Assembly (NCBI GenBank): GCA_964492245.1
Contig: CAZBJJ010000023.1
Location: 1-32,353 of the forward strand
Direction of reading: 5' to 3'
DNA length: 32,353 bases
From: CAZBJJ01 sp964492245
Lineage (GTDB): Bacteria > Spirochaetota > Spirochaetia > Treponematales > Breznakiellaceae
Part shown: positions 6,952 through 16,283 of the stretch, in pieces
Numbering within the stretch: the stretch's first letter is position 1
How the letters are laid out: every line of letters begins with the position of its first letter
Made by a program: the position numbers and the translations under genes
The notes under the pieces: model-generated
The model's database searches: none
What the model was told of the DNA's origin: nothing
The model's input: the letters and a program-made list of their open reading frames with translations, nothing else

Positions 6952-9900
6952 TTGTTTCTTAAAAGTTTGGATATTATTGGTTTTAAATCCTTTGCAGATA
7001 GAACTCGTATAGAATTTTCTGGCGGTATAACCGCTTTATTGGGCCCAAATGGCTGTGGCAAATCCAATGTTGTGGATGCCATAAAATGGGTGCTTGGGGA
7101 ACAGGCTTCCCGGGCAATGCGGGCCGAAAAAATGGAAGACGTTATTTTTAATGGCACCGAAAATCGAAAAGCCCTAGGCATGGCCGAGGTAAGCCTTACT
7201 CTTGTAAACGAGGCCGGGCTATTGCCCCTGGATATGCCGGAAATTCAAATTAAGCGGCGCCTTTACCGCTCTGGCGAAAGTGAATATTTTATCAACCAGG
7301 CCCCGGTTAAATTAAAAGATATTCGGGAACTTTTTTGGGATACCGGCGTGGGCAAGGCGGCCTACTCGGTAATGGAACAGGGCAAAATAGACCAAGTGCT
7401 CTCTTCCAAACCGGATGAAAGGCGCTATTTGTTTGAAGAGGCCGCAGGAATAACCCGCTACAAGGTGCGCAGCGCCGATGCCGAAAGAAAGTTACTGCGA
7501 ACCGAAGAGAATATGCGCCAAGTTGCCGGTATTTTGGCAGAGGTAAAGCGAAGTTACGAGAATCTTAAAATTCAGGCTGATAAAACAATTAAATATCGCT
7601 CGTTGCGAGATGAAATTTTTAATTTTGAATTAGATATTCAACTTTTACGCCTAAAGCAATTTAAGGGCGACCGGGAAAACAGGGGAGAGGAACTTGCCCG
7701 ACTCAGCTTAAAACGGGATGAAATAAAAGAGACAATTGATGGTATAAACCGCTCGCTAGAGGAGAATATGGACTTAGTCAACTCTATGGAGGGCGCCCTT
7801 GTTGAGCATCAACGGCTTATATACGGCCTGGCTGTCGAAAAAAATGCCAAGGAAAAAGAGGCAAGGCTTGTGGCCGAGCAGCGCAGCCAAAGCAAGGAAA
7901 AAATTGAGCGAGACGAGGAAAGGCATAGGCAGATTCAACGAAAAATAGAGGAGCTTTTAGACGATGCCACCGAGCAAGAGGGCGAGGTGTTAAGTTTACA
8001 AAAGCGAGTCGCAGAAATTCAGGACAATATTAAAAATTTTGAAGAAAACATAGAGACCGCCTCCTCTCAGATTGGCGAAAACGATAGGCTGGCGGGTAAA
8101 GCGGAACAGGAGATCTCGCGCTGCGACCAGGAACGGCTGGTTTTAGAAAAAGACTTAGAGGCCATTACCGATAGCATTGTCACCGAACTCGATGCCCGGC
8201 TTAAAGATGCTGGCTACTCGGCTTCGGAAAGAGCTCGTACGGAAAATGAATTACACGAGGTTTTAGGTCGGTTAAAGACGATATTAGAGGGGCGCAGCCA
8301 TTTATTGACAGATTTTCAAGATTTAGCACGGCGTTTTTCCGAAGCAAACTCCCCGATAAACCCAAAAGACCTGCTTCGCCTTTCAACTTCGCTAAGCGAA
8401 TCGATTTCCGAGGCAGTTGCCCATAGTCAGAGCGCCATTGCTTTGTTTACCGCCTATTGTGCCCAATCGCCTTCATTTTTAGATGAATTTCTTGCTCCAG
8501 AAGGCATTATTACCCAAAAGCGTACAATTGATCGTAAAATTCGCGAAAATAAAAATGAGGTCCAGAGAGAGCGAGAAAAAATAGGGGCCCTGCGGGTAGA
8601 AAACGAGGGGCTTATGGGTAAAATTGATGAGTATCGTAAAACGCTGGAGGATTTACGGGTTTCTAGGGTACGCATGAGTACCCAGTCACAGGCCGCCGAG
8701 GAGCAGGCCCGTCTTATCCGGCGAGAACTTGCGGGCCAGGAAAATCAATTAAAAATTTTGGACGATGAAATATTTTTAGAAAATAAAAAGCTCCAGGAGC
8801 TCAACGAACATTTGGAAGAGGCAGAGGGTGAAATTGCCGAAATTGAATTTCGGGGTACCACATTGACTAAAGAATTGGAGGAACTTGAAAAAAACATCGC
8901 TAAGAAAAATGGCGATTTGGCCGGTAAAAAAGAAAAAATTCAAAAATCTATGGCAGAGCTTGCAAAGGTACAGGAACAGTTAGAGCGCCTGCATATATCA
9001 ATTGTACAAAGCGATACCGAAATTACCAGTATTCAGGAGAACTTTAGAGATACCCATTCCCGCGACCTCTTAGAATTTGAAGAGCGAATGTTTCAAATTA
9101 CGGCCTCTAGTGGCGAACTGCGAGAAAAACTTGCTGCCAGTCGGCAGGCCTTTAAAGAACTTGGCTCGGTAAACTTAATGGCGCCGGAAGAGTTTGCCGA
9201 AACAAAGGAGCGTTACGACTTCTTAAACAATCAGCTCGAAGACTTGCAAAAGGCCCGCGACGATCTAGAACATATTACCGCCGAAATACGGGCGGAATCT
9301 TCAGACTTATTTATGGCCAGCTATAATAAAATTAAAAAGAATTTTCACAATATGTTTCGCCGGCTTTTTGGGGGAGGCAGGGCTGAACTGCGCCTTTCCG
9401 ATCCCTACCATGTTTTGGAGTCCGGCATAGAAATTTTTGCTCAACCTCCAGGAAAAAAGCTTGAAAATATTACCCTGCTCTCCGGTGGCGAAAAATCGAT
9501 GACCGCAGTAGCCCTGCTATTTGCAACCTATATGGTAAAACCTTCGCCTTTTTGTCTTTTAGACGAGATCGATGCCGCCCTGGACGAGACAAATGTGCTC
9601 CGCTTTGTGCAGGTTTTGCGCGAATTTGGGGCCTCTAGCCAATTTATTGTTATTACCCACAATAAAAAGACGGTTACCGGTGCACAGACCCTCTTAGGGG
9701 TTACCATGGAGGAGTTTGGGGTTACCAAGGTGGTGTCGGTACGGCTGGAAAATGATGCCGAAAAGACCCTGGAAAAACTTGCCGACAGCGAGGACTTTGT
9801 CGAAGAAGATGTTGAACCAGAAACTGGCCTATCCCTACCACTGGATGTAGAGGACCCCAAAAAAGTGCGGCCCGAAGACTTGCGCCCGATACGGGCTTTA

Positions 9901-9960
9901 AAACAAAACAATAGGCAGGAAGCAGTGCAGGAAAAATCTTTGGAGGAAATAGAGCAATAA
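6952..9960 (+). CDS. smc: Chromosome segregation protein SMC (short, apparently without a canonical hinge)
   Basis: An ATPase that compacts and segregates the chromosome, normally with ScpA and ScpB. The TTG at 6952 is chosen (1002 residues): the family N-terminus FLKSLDIIGFKSFAD starts there and GGAG lies 6 bases upstream; the frame is also open to a TTG at 6928. Walker A is GPNGCGKSN (31-39), the ABC signature LSGGEK includes S844-K848, and Walker B has D871-E872. Arms of coiled coil fill residues about 160-800. Bacterial SMCs are usually about 1,150-1,200 residues with a glycine-rich hinge of about 150 residues in the middle; here residues about 440-525 hold only a short, less charged segment without the hinge glycines. 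The last 60 residues are an acidic tail. Two envelope-protein genes follow on the same strand. Confidence 0.9.
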   Translation: MFLKSLDIIGFKSFADRTRIEFSGGITALLGPNGCGKSNVVDAIKWVLGEQASRAMRAEKMEDVIFNGTENRKALGMAEVSLTLVNEAGLLPLDMPEIQIKRRLYRSGESEYFINQAPVKLKDIRELFWDTGVGKAAYSVMEQGKIDQVLSSKPDERRYLFEEAAGITRYKVRSADAERKLLRTEENMRQVAGILAEVKRSYENLKIQADKTIKYRSLRDEIFNFELDIQLLRLKQFKGDRENRGEELARLSLKRDEIKETIDGINRSLEENMDLVNSMEGALVEHQRLIYGLAVEKNAKEKEARLVAEQRSQSKEKIERDEERHRQIQRKIEELLDDATEQEGEVLSLQKRVAEIQDNIKNFEENIETASSQIGENDRLAGKAEQEISRCDQERLVLEKDLEAITDSIVTELDARLKDAGYSASERARTENELHEVLGRLKTILEGRSHLLTDFQDLARRFSEANSPINPKDLLRLSTSLSESISEAVAHSQSAIALFTAYCAQSPSFLDEFLAPEGIITQKRTIDRKIRENKNEVQREREKIGALRVENEGLMGKIDEYRKTLEDLRVSRVRMSTQSQAAEEQARLIRRELAGQENQLKILDDEIFLENKKLQELNEHLEEAEGEIAEIEFRGTTLTKELEELEKNIAKKNGDLAGKKEKIQKSMAELAKVQEQLERLHISIVQSDTEITSIQENFRDTHSRDLLEFEERMFQITASSGELREKLAASRQAFKELGSVNLMAPEEFAETKERYDFLNNQLEDLQKARDDLEHITAEIRAESSDLFMASYNKIKKNFHNMFRRLFGGGRAELRLSDPYHVLESGIEIFAQPPGKKLENITLLSGGEKSMTAVALLFATYMVKPSPFCLLDEIDAALDETNVLRFVQVLREFGASSQFIVITHNKKTVTGAQTLLGVTMEEFGVTKVVSVRLENDAEKTLEKLADSEDFVEEDVEPETGLSLPLDVEDPKKVRPEDLRPIRALKQNNRQEAVQEKSLEEIEQ

Positions 9961-9972
9961 TGGAAAAAGCAG

Positions 9973-10317
9973 ATGCAGGTATTTAAAAAGTTTACCGATG
10001 TAAAACCCGCATACCTTATTGCAGGCATCCTCCTCCTTCTGTTTCTTTGTATTGCTCTCATTTTAACTTTTACCTTTTCCTATAAAAAAACAAAAACGAC
10101 CTCTATTCATTTGTTATATCCTCCCGCGCCAATTGAGCCTAAAAATTTTTCTCTGCCCCAGCCCCCAGAGCTTTTGCCCGAAATTATTGCTGTCGAACAG
10201 GAGGGGCCCGAAAAAATTGTAGGACGCCACTGGAGCAAGCCAGAGGCCGAACTTTTAAATCAACTACAGGAGCGAGCTGAACTCCTGTATAATGGGATTT
10301 TGGAGATGAGCCCATGA
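9973..10317 (+). CDS. Small membrane-anchored protein of unknown function
   Basis: A 114-residue protein with one membrane segment (about residues 13-35) preceded by a short positively charged stretch, then a proline-rich part (PPAPIEPKNFSLPQPPELLPE) and a short C-terminal helix. The layout suggests an inner-membrane anchor with the C-terminal part outside the cytoplasm. It starts 12 bp after smc and its stop overlaps the next gene by 4 bases (ATGA), so the three are probably cotranscribed and the last two translationally coupled. I recognise no family. The ATG at 9973 is the first in this frame after the smc stop; its ribosome binding site is weak. Confidence 0.7.
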   Translation: MQVFKKFTDVKPAYLIAGILLLLFLCIALILTFTFSYKKTKTTSIHLLYPPAPIEPKNFSLPQPPELLPEIIAVEQEGPEKIVGRHWSKPEAELLNQLQERAELLYNGILEMSP

Positions 10318-11606
10318 CAAAAAAACAAGGTATTTACGCACTGCTGCTCTTTTTGCTTTTAGGCTGCACTTCCAAGCCTGATATTGAAAAAATAGAACTG
10401 GAAAAGCCAGAAGAGGGACGCTTGGAGCTTGAGGATACGAATGCTCTTCCCGAATTTAGCCTTTTTAATGTAAGGGCACCATTGGAGCAAATTATTTTGA
10501 TAGATGAGGAGCCCAAGTTTGCCCTCCAGATAATTCCCGAAATTGATGGCTTTTTAGATCCCCCAGCAGAAAGCCCATTGTTTTTTCCCGAGGCCACTGC
10601 TAAAAATGCCGACCCCAAAGATTCTGCAATGTCAAATGCTATACCGCAGACAGAGGAAGAAAGCTCAAATTCTCAGAAAATAGGCCTTACCTCTTCTAGC
10701 CTTAAAGCAGTGAAGGAAGAGGAGACTGCGGATATAGCCGAGGCGGAGAAAACAGGAGAGAGCATACAGGAGAAGACTCCCCTGGCAAAATCCCCCCAGG
10801 CCTTAAGCAGGCCCCCCGAAATTCCCCCCCTTGCCAAGGACCCCGCTGTTGGGATTGGAGCAGAGCCTATTTTTTCTCGTATTGTGCGGGCAAATAAGGG
10901 CAATATTGTAGAAATCCCTTTTAGAGGTTCTGGTTGGGTATATTTAGGGGAGCGAAATTCAAGGGGGGGCATTGAATACCGGGGCCGGCGCAGCGATGCC
11001 AGTGGCTTAACCTATATATTTTATGTAAAAAATGTGGGTAGCTGGGATTTAAGCTTTTATAAACAGGATTTTATTCAAAATTATTCTATAAACGACTATG
11101 TCCGTCTTATTGTTGGCGAGGCCGACGAGGGGCTGTCTGTATCCGCTTCGCTCGAGGATGCGCGCGTTATTGCCCCCATTTGGCCGGAAGAAAGAAATAA
11201 CCCCTATAATCGCCCCGAGTCCTTAGCCACAGTGGCCGAGCCAGATATGCCGCTCTCAGACAGACCTGTCGACAGAGGCGAAACAAAAGAAGGGGGCGAG
11301 GGCGAGAAAACAATTGAAAAAATTGATGATGCCCTTCCTTCCTTGGATCTATCTAAGGCTGCCCTGGATAGGGAGGACCTAGTTAGTGCAATATCCGAGG
11401 CCCTGCGCTTTATAGATACCGCCTCCTCTGCTAGCGATATGTTGTACCTTGCCAAGCTCTACGAGCATGCTGGGCCCACTAAGGATATAAAACAGGCCTA
11501 TTATTGGTACGATGTTATTGTCCTTAATTTTCCGCAAAGCGCAGAGGCCAGCATTGCCCAGAAAAGATTGAATTATCTTAGGCGCTTTTATTTTGGCATT
11601 AACTAA
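10314..11606 (+). CDS. Lipoprotein with C-terminal TPR-like helices
   Basis: A 430-residue protein with a lipoprotein signal peptide (LLFLLLGC, Cys18), so it should be lipidated and, in a spirochaete, sit in the periplasm or on an envelope membrane. Residues about 20-180 are acidic and low in complexity. Residues about 190-275 look like a beta-rich domain (GNIVEIPFRGSGWVYLGERN...). The last 80 residues contain a TPR-like helix pair (LYLAKLYEHAGPTKDIKQAYYWYDVIV, FPQSAEASIAQKRLNYLRR), similar to outer-membrane assembly or Tol-associated TPR proteins in general form. ATG overlaps the preceding stop. The family is not recognised; a partnership with the preceding membrane protein is inferred from coupling only. 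Confidence 0.75.
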   Translation: MTKKQGIYALLLFLLLGCTSKPDIEKIELEKPEEGRLELEDTNALPEFSLFNVRAPLEQIILIDEEPKFALQIIPEIDGFLDPPAESPLFFPEATAKNADPKDSAMSNAIPQTEEESSNSQKIGLTSSSLKAVKEEETADIAEAEKTGESIQEKTPLAKSPQALSRPPEIPPLAKDPAVGIGAEPIFSRIVRANKGNIVEIPFRGSGWVYLGERNSRGGIEYRGRRSDASGLTYIFYVKNVGSWDLSFYKQDFIQNYSINDYVRLIVGEADEGLSVSASLEDARVIAPIWPEERNNPYNRPESLATVAEPDMPLSDRPVDRGETKEGGEGEKTIEKIDDALPSLDLSKAALDREDLVSAISEALRFIDTASSASDMLYLAKLYEHAGPTKDIKQAYYWYDVIVLNFPQSAEASIAQKRLNYLRRFYFGIN

Positions 11607-11614
11607 GACTTGTT

Positions 11615-13504
11615 TTAGCTCTGTGTCTGTTCAATAGAACGCAGGAAATTATTGAGCTTTAACAGGGGGTCTTCGTATCGATCTATGCGGAACCACAGCT
11701 TATACCCCTTGGAGGACTGAAGATGTATCTCCTTGCCAATACAGTTTTCTATCCTTGTTGTCTCTAAATCGGGGAAAAATTCGCTTTTGTGAATGGTAAG
11801 GTGGCATTGTACGCCATCGAAGTGGACCTTTGCTATGCGTTCGGGGAAGCGGACTAAGAAGATTAAGAAGTCGGAATTTCCCCCGCCAATAGTCAATTTG
11901 TTACCTGGCTTCATAAGGTGGACATTCCGCTTGCCAATGGCGGTATTTTGGTCGCTTACAAAGAGCGAAAGCATAATGCGATCGCTGTGCGATTGTACTG
12001 GGAAATCTTCATCTACTTCTTGCCAGGGGGCCGCTGTTGTTGAATCTTTGGCAAGGCCCGCCGCAGCGGCGCCACCGGAAGTGGCGGCGCCACTAGAAGT
12101 GGCGGCGCCACTAGAAGTGGCGACAGCCTCCGGCTTTTGTCTGCTCGGCGGCGAAGCAGCTGTAGCCCTGTCTTTGAGCTCAGAACGCTGAAAACTGCTT
12201 GCCTGAAATAATGCCTTTGCGGGGCTGGAAAGCGAATTTTTAAAGAGCATAAGAATGACGAAGGCAACTACCAGGGCTAAAAGAATACCGGCAATTAGTA
12301 AAAAAATAATAAAGGATGATTTTTCTTTAGATTTTAGGGGGCTGCCAATTAAATCAATGTGAATTTCATCGGTGTTAGAAATAATTTTTAAATCACCGAG
12401 AAACTGAGCATTAAACTTAAGGCTCTGTGGGCCAGTCTTAAATGAATCGTTTAAAAATATTTTGGCCTTTGCCGACTTTTTCTTGCCACTGGGTATTTTA
12501 ACCAGAATTGGTTTGGCAAGAATATTTTTATTTTCTATTAAGATATCCTTACATTCCAGTAAAATATCGCGGGCAGAAGGATTTGTAATGCTTAAAGGCA
12601 ATTTAAAGCTGTATTTAACGGTTCCCAGCTCTTTAAGCCATTCGATATGCAGTTCGTCGAAAATAAGAGGTTTTAAATTGTTTGCCTCGTCCACTTCCAT
12701 CTGGTGTGCTTGGGCGGGCAGGCTGTCTATAACTGTGTCGCTTGCATCAATGCCCCCATCGGGCCCTTGGGTGCCCCCCTGGGGGCCCCCAAGGGGGGCA
12801 TCTTGTGAGAAGTCCATTGCGATGTCCCTCTCGACAGCGCTATCTAAAAACTCCCTTGTCTGCCCTTCGGTAGCGGTCGTGCTGTCAGCTTTGGTAGCGG
12901 TCGTGCTGTCAGCTTTGGTAGCGGTCGTGCTGCCAGCTTCGGGCGTCTGCAAAGACTGGGCTACATCAGTTTTTATATCTCCAGGGCTTTTTATATAGTG
13001 AAATTCCCAAGCATTGCCCTTTAGCTCTCGGGCACTCTGTTCTATTTTTTCTCTTGCAGCCTGCGCATCGAGGCTGCCATTCGGGCTATTCGGTGGGGCC
13101 AGGTGTTCGCCATCGCTAATGAACACGAGGGTTTTTTGTCGATTCGCCGGCAAATTTGACATATACTGTCCCAGCCAATCCAAGGCCAAAATGACATCGG
13201 ACCAAGGATTGATAGGGTAGGTAAGCAAGATATGGGTGGCAATGGTCTGTATATCGCCCCTACCTTCTACCTTTCTCGAAAGTATAAGGCGGGCAGTGTC
13301 CGAAAAACTTACAATATGGACGGTATCGCCAATATTCAGCTTCGACTGCAGGAGGGGGGAAATAACTTTTTCCCCTAAGTCCCGATGGTATTCAAACATA
13401 CTTGCAGAGGAGTCCAAGGCAATAATTAAATCTTTACGCGCATCCTGCGAAAACACAATAAAGGGAACGAAGAGGATAATTAGGCTAATCCAAAAACGTT
13501 TCAT
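11615..13504 (-). CDS. Exported VWA-domain protein with membrane segment and FHA-like C-terminal region
   Basis: 629 residues. A signal peptide (about 1-19, cut near FSQ) is followed at once by a von Willebrand A domain with an intact metal site D31-S-S33-A-S35 and FISDGEH later. Residues about 188-213 are a threonine/alanine repeat (STTATKAD three times). A membrane helix lies near 397-420, then an alanine/serine repeat (SSGAAT, about 461-478), then a C-terminal beta-rich region (LTIGGGNSDFL...IAKVHFDGVQCHLTI) that resembles an FHA domain. The layout suggests the VWA domain is periplasmic and the C-terminal domain cytoplasmic. GGAG lies 6 bases before ATG. It is the last gene after lnt, the TPR gene and greA. 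The VWA call is strong, the FHA call weak. Confidence 0.8.
   Translation of the reverse strand: MKRFWISLIILFVPFIVFSQDARKDLIIALDSSASMFEYHRDLGEKVISPLLQSKLNIGDTVHIVSFSDTARLILSRKVEGRGDIQTIATHILLTYPINPWSDVILALDWLGQYMSNLPANRQKTLVFISDGEHLAPPNSPNGSLDAQAAREKIEQSARELKGNAWEFHYIKSPGDIKTDVAQSLQTPEAGSTTATKADSTTATKADSTTATEGQTREFLDSAVERDIAMDFSQDAPLGGPQGGTQGPDGGIDASDTVIDSLPAQAHQMEVDEANNLKPLIFDELHIEWLKELGTVKYSFKLPLSITNPSARDILLECKDILIENKNILAKPILVKIPSGKKKSAKAKIFLNDSFKTGPQSLKFNAQFLGDLKIISNTDEIHIDLIGSPLKSKEKSSFIIFLLIAGILLALVVAFVILMLFKNSLSSPAKALFQASSFQRSELKDRATAASPPSRQKPEAVATSSGAATSSGAATSGGAAAAGLAKDSTTAAPWQEVDEDFPVQSHSDRIMLSLFVSDQNTAIGKRNVHLMKPGNKLTIGGGNSDFLIFLVRFPERIAKVHFDGVQCHLTIHKSEFFPDLETTRIENCIGKEIHLQSSKGYKLWFRIDRYEDPLLKLNNFLRSIEQTQS
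12069..12122. repeat. Three tandem 18-bp repeats inside the VWA gene
   Basis: Units at 12069-12086, 12087-12104 and 12105-12122, unit GCGCCACTAGAAGTGGCG with two changes in the first copy. Each unit is itself an inverted repeat (GCCAC/GTGGC). As 18 is a multiple of 3, copy changes keep the frame and alter linker length. Confidence 0.9.
12869..12940. repeat. Three tandem 24-bp repeats inside the VWA gene
   Basis: Units start at 12869, 12893 and 12917; the first two are identical and the third differs near its end. They encode the STTATKAD linker repeat and keep the frame. Confidence 0.9.
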
Positions 13505-13521
13505 ACTGCACTCCTGTTTTT

Positions 13522-13544
13522 TTTAGTGATACATAATCACTAAA
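13522..13544. promoter_or_regulatory. Stem-loop between greA-like gene and VWA gene
   Basis: TTTAGTGAT (13522-13530) and ATCACTAAA (13536-13544) form a perfect 9-bp stem with a 5-base loop in the 46-bp gap. On the minus strand it is followed by a run of A and then the VWA ribosome binding site, so it is not a standard terminator; an mRNA processing or translation-control element is possible. Confidence 0.45.
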
Positions 13545-13550
13545 GGTAAA

Positions 13551-16241
13551 TTACTTTATTACTGCTGGCGCAATCGATATAACTTGGTAATTCTGTTCGA
13601 TATCACCAATTTTAAAGGTCAGTTTTTCTTTCTTCTTTAGGCCAAAGAGCGAACTGCCAAAGGGCGAGAGATAACTAATAACCCCATTTTCGGGATCCGA
13701 TTCCCAAGGACCCAAGATGGTATAGGTCTCTTCCTCCTTGCTCCCCAAATTCGTCAGTTTGACCTCGGTGCCATAGGAGACCCTCGTGGTAATTACGGTC
13801 GAAGGATCGAAGACCTGGGCCCGTTCAAGTTCATCCTTTAAGCGGGCAATGGTAAGGTTGAGCATATCCTGTTTTTCTTTGGCTGCTTTATACTCAGCAT
13901 TTTCACGTAAGTCGCCCTGTGCCAGCGCTATCGAAATATCGTTGGTGTTTTCGGGAACCTCGACATCAATTAAATGCTGTAAATATTTTTCCTTCTCGAT
14001 AAGCTTGGACTGGGTAACGATGAGCCCCCTAGTTGCACTAATTTTTTCTTCGGTTCCATAGAATTTAAATTTAGGAAATCGCTTTAGAATACTATTGCGG
14101 ATTTTCATTTTTATTGCCGCATCTAGGTCTTTGACATCGTCTATAAGGGTGTAAATGCGAGTAATTGAATCCTCGGTGGCGGTTTCGATATAGGCGTCGA
14201 CAATGCCATCTTTAAAAAGGGCATTTTCTATCTGTCGAACGAATTTTCGATTTTCGGTGGTGTTCTGATGGTTTTCAATTTCGCGGTAGGCCACCTGCAG
14301 GGTATGCGTCATCGTTAAAAGTTGTTTTTCGTAGTTGATATTTGCCCTGTCCAGCCAGTCGTTGGGCTCCTTGTTTTTGAAAAACCAGACGACAGCCTCT
14401 TTGTATTCTCGATAATTTTCATAAACTGTCGTAACAAATTCTACAATGTTGTCATCAAAGCCCTCGTGCTCCAGATTGGTTATAATCGATTCGTCTAGGG
14501 CAATGGGGAAGAGCTTAATGAACACCGAGGGCCACTCGGGGATAAACATTTTAATATTCGACAAAAAGAGCTGTTTTAGAATATTGTCTTTTAGCTCTTT
14601 ATACACTTGGGTAATATCGACAATTTTTTCGAAAAGTTCGGGAAAGTTAAAGCTAATACCTTCTTCTAAGTGTTTGTATTTTGTTACAAAATCTTTTACA
14701 AAGAGGTAAGAGGCTACAACTTCTTCGTCGGCAATAGAATAGGATTTAATGCGCAAGGTAAAGTAATTGAACATTTCTAAAAACAATTCCGATTCAAGGG
14801 CCGATTCGTCCATCTCTACAAGGGTTCGCAGCGAATTTATGCGAGAGAAAAAATTCTTTGCCGCCTTAAATTCATTGTAGGCCTTTTCGGCAAGGCTTAC
14901 CGGCCTATCCTTTACAATGAAAATATCGATATTCTCGGGGCTCACCCCAAAAATGGGATTGGTTTTTAAAATATTGCGGGCCTTTGTACTCCAGCTAGTC
15001 CATTCGCCCGGTGTTAAAATACTGGGCACTAATTCTGCCTTTATGCGCTTTAGGTCGCAGGCATTGTCAAAGCTTTTAATAATAATTTTAAGCGTCTCTT
15101 CGGGATTGTCTTTAACCATTTTGTGGAGCTTGTCTTTAGAATTTAGGGCCTTATAAACCCAAATATGTTCCTTGCCCAAACTCTGCAGGGCATTGACTGC
15201 CATTTTTAAAGACATTACATGTCCACGCTGTTTTACAAAGTCGATTTTTATCTCGTCGCCTTTTACCGCAGAAATTCTGCCAACTCCCCAAGAGCGGTGG
15301 AAGACAAAGTTGCCACGGTCAAAAGAAATATGTTTTTCAAAGTCCGAGAGGGCCTCGTGAATATTTCGCCAATTTTGAGACAAATTGGATATTTTAATAT
15401 ACTCTTCCAATTGGCTGTGTTCTGCATATTTTATTCGATAGCATTCGACTAATTCTTTACGCGCCTGGCTGTCTTTTTCATCGTAATCTAAAATAAGTTT
15501 TAACAGCATTATTGCGGTATCGGTATCGTTGGCAGCCTTTGTCACTTGGAAAAGTTCAAATAAAAGCTGTGCTGCCCGTTCTTCGCTAATGAGCTTCGCT
15601 GTTTTGCCCTGCACATGCAGATAAAAATCAATATCGGCGGGGGCCAATTGGAGAAGGCGGGTCCAAATTTCTCGGACATTCGAAAAGAGTTTTTTGTTTA
15701 AATAGCGGTGAATTGCCTTTTTGTAATAGCTTATTGCCTCTTCTAGGTTGTTTGCCTTTTCGTAGTATTCGCCAAGCTGTTTTACAATGTCGGTCTCTTC
15801 GAAATCTATTTTTACTAGGCGTTCCCAAGCCTGAATAACTGCCTCTTCGTTGTTCTCATTCTGATAATAGGAAGCGAGGGTGCGCAGGGGAAAGCGGGAA
15901 TCGCCCCAGTCCAGCATTCGTTCGCTCAAATAATGCACAATGCCCCACTTATGGTTATCTATAAAAATTGAAATAAGATCGACCATTGCGGCATCGTCGA
16001 TGAGTTGGCGGGACAGGGCTATCATCCCCGAGAGATACAGAGCAATAATACTGTTTTTAGAATGATTTAAATGCTCTTCGCAGGCGGTCTTTAAATCGTC
16101 TAAGACCTTGGCCTCTCGGGCCTGCTTTAAAATGCCGTCGAGATCTTTAAAGTTATTGACGGTGTAATTACCTATTGTTGCCCTGGTCCACTTTTCTTCG
16201 TTGAGCATTTCCTGGACGTTTTTCACGATTGTCTCTGGCAT
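13551..16241 (-). CDS. greA: GreA-type transcript cleavage factor fused to a long N-terminal TPR-rich domain
   Basis: 896 residues. The last ~155 residues are a complete Gre factor: coiled coil with the acidic tip GDLRENAEY (D777, E780, the residues that hold Mg2+ in the RNA polymerase channel), then the C-terminal FKBP-like domain ending FKIGDIEQNYQVISI. GreA normally has about 158 residues. The preceding ~740 residues are helical, with TPR-like pairs in the first 300 (for example NNLEEAISYYKKAIHRYL); this extended form is known to me from treponemes. The role of the extension is unknown. GAGGAG lies 8 bases before ATG. It sits third in the lnt-TPR-greA-VWA run. Rescue of stalled RNA polymerase is a safe inference from the conserved tip. 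Confidence 0.88.
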   Translation of the reverse strand: MPETIVKNVQEMLNEEKWTRATIGNYTVNNFKDLDGILKQAREAKVLDDLKTACEEHLNHSKNSIIALYLSGMIALSRQLIDDAAMVDLISIFIDNHKWGIVHYLSERMLDWGDSRFPLRTLASYYQNENNEEAVIQAWERLVKIDFEETDIVKQLGEYYEKANNLEEAISYYKKAIHRYLNKKLFSNVREIWTRLLQLAPADIDFYLHVQGKTAKLISEERAAQLLFELFQVTKAANDTDTAIMLLKLILDYDEKDSQARKELVECYRIKYAEHSQLEEYIKISNLSQNWRNIHEALSDFEKHISFDRGNFVFHRSWGVGRISAVKGDEIKIDFVKQRGHVMSLKMAVNALQSLGKEHIWVYKALNSKDKLHKMVKDNPEETLKIIIKSFDNACDLKRIKAELVPSILTPGEWTSWSTKARNILKTNPIFGVSPENIDIFIVKDRPVSLAEKAYNEFKAAKNFFSRINSLRTLVEMDESALESELFLEMFNYFTLRIKSYSIADEEVVASYLFVKDFVTKYKHLEEGISFNFPELFEKIVDITQVYKELKDNILKQLFLSNIKMFIPEWPSVFIKLFPIALDESIITNLEHEGFDDNIVEFVTTVYENYREYKEAVVWFFKNKEPNDWLDRANINYEKQLLTMTHTLQVAYREIENHQNTTENRKFVRQIENALFKDGIVDAYIETATEDSITRIYTLIDDVKDLDAAIKMKIRNSILKRFPKFKFYGTEEKISATRGLIVTQSKLIEKEKYLQHLIDVEVPENTNDISIALAQGDLRENAEYKAAKEKQDMLNLTIARLKDELERAQVFDPSTVITTRVSYGTEVKLTNLGSKEEETYTILGPWESDPENGVISYLSPFGSSLFGLKKKEKLTFKIGDIEQNYQVISIAPAVIK

Positions 16242-16283
16242 AATATGTACTCCTCATAATTTAGGCTATTGGCCCCGCACAAA

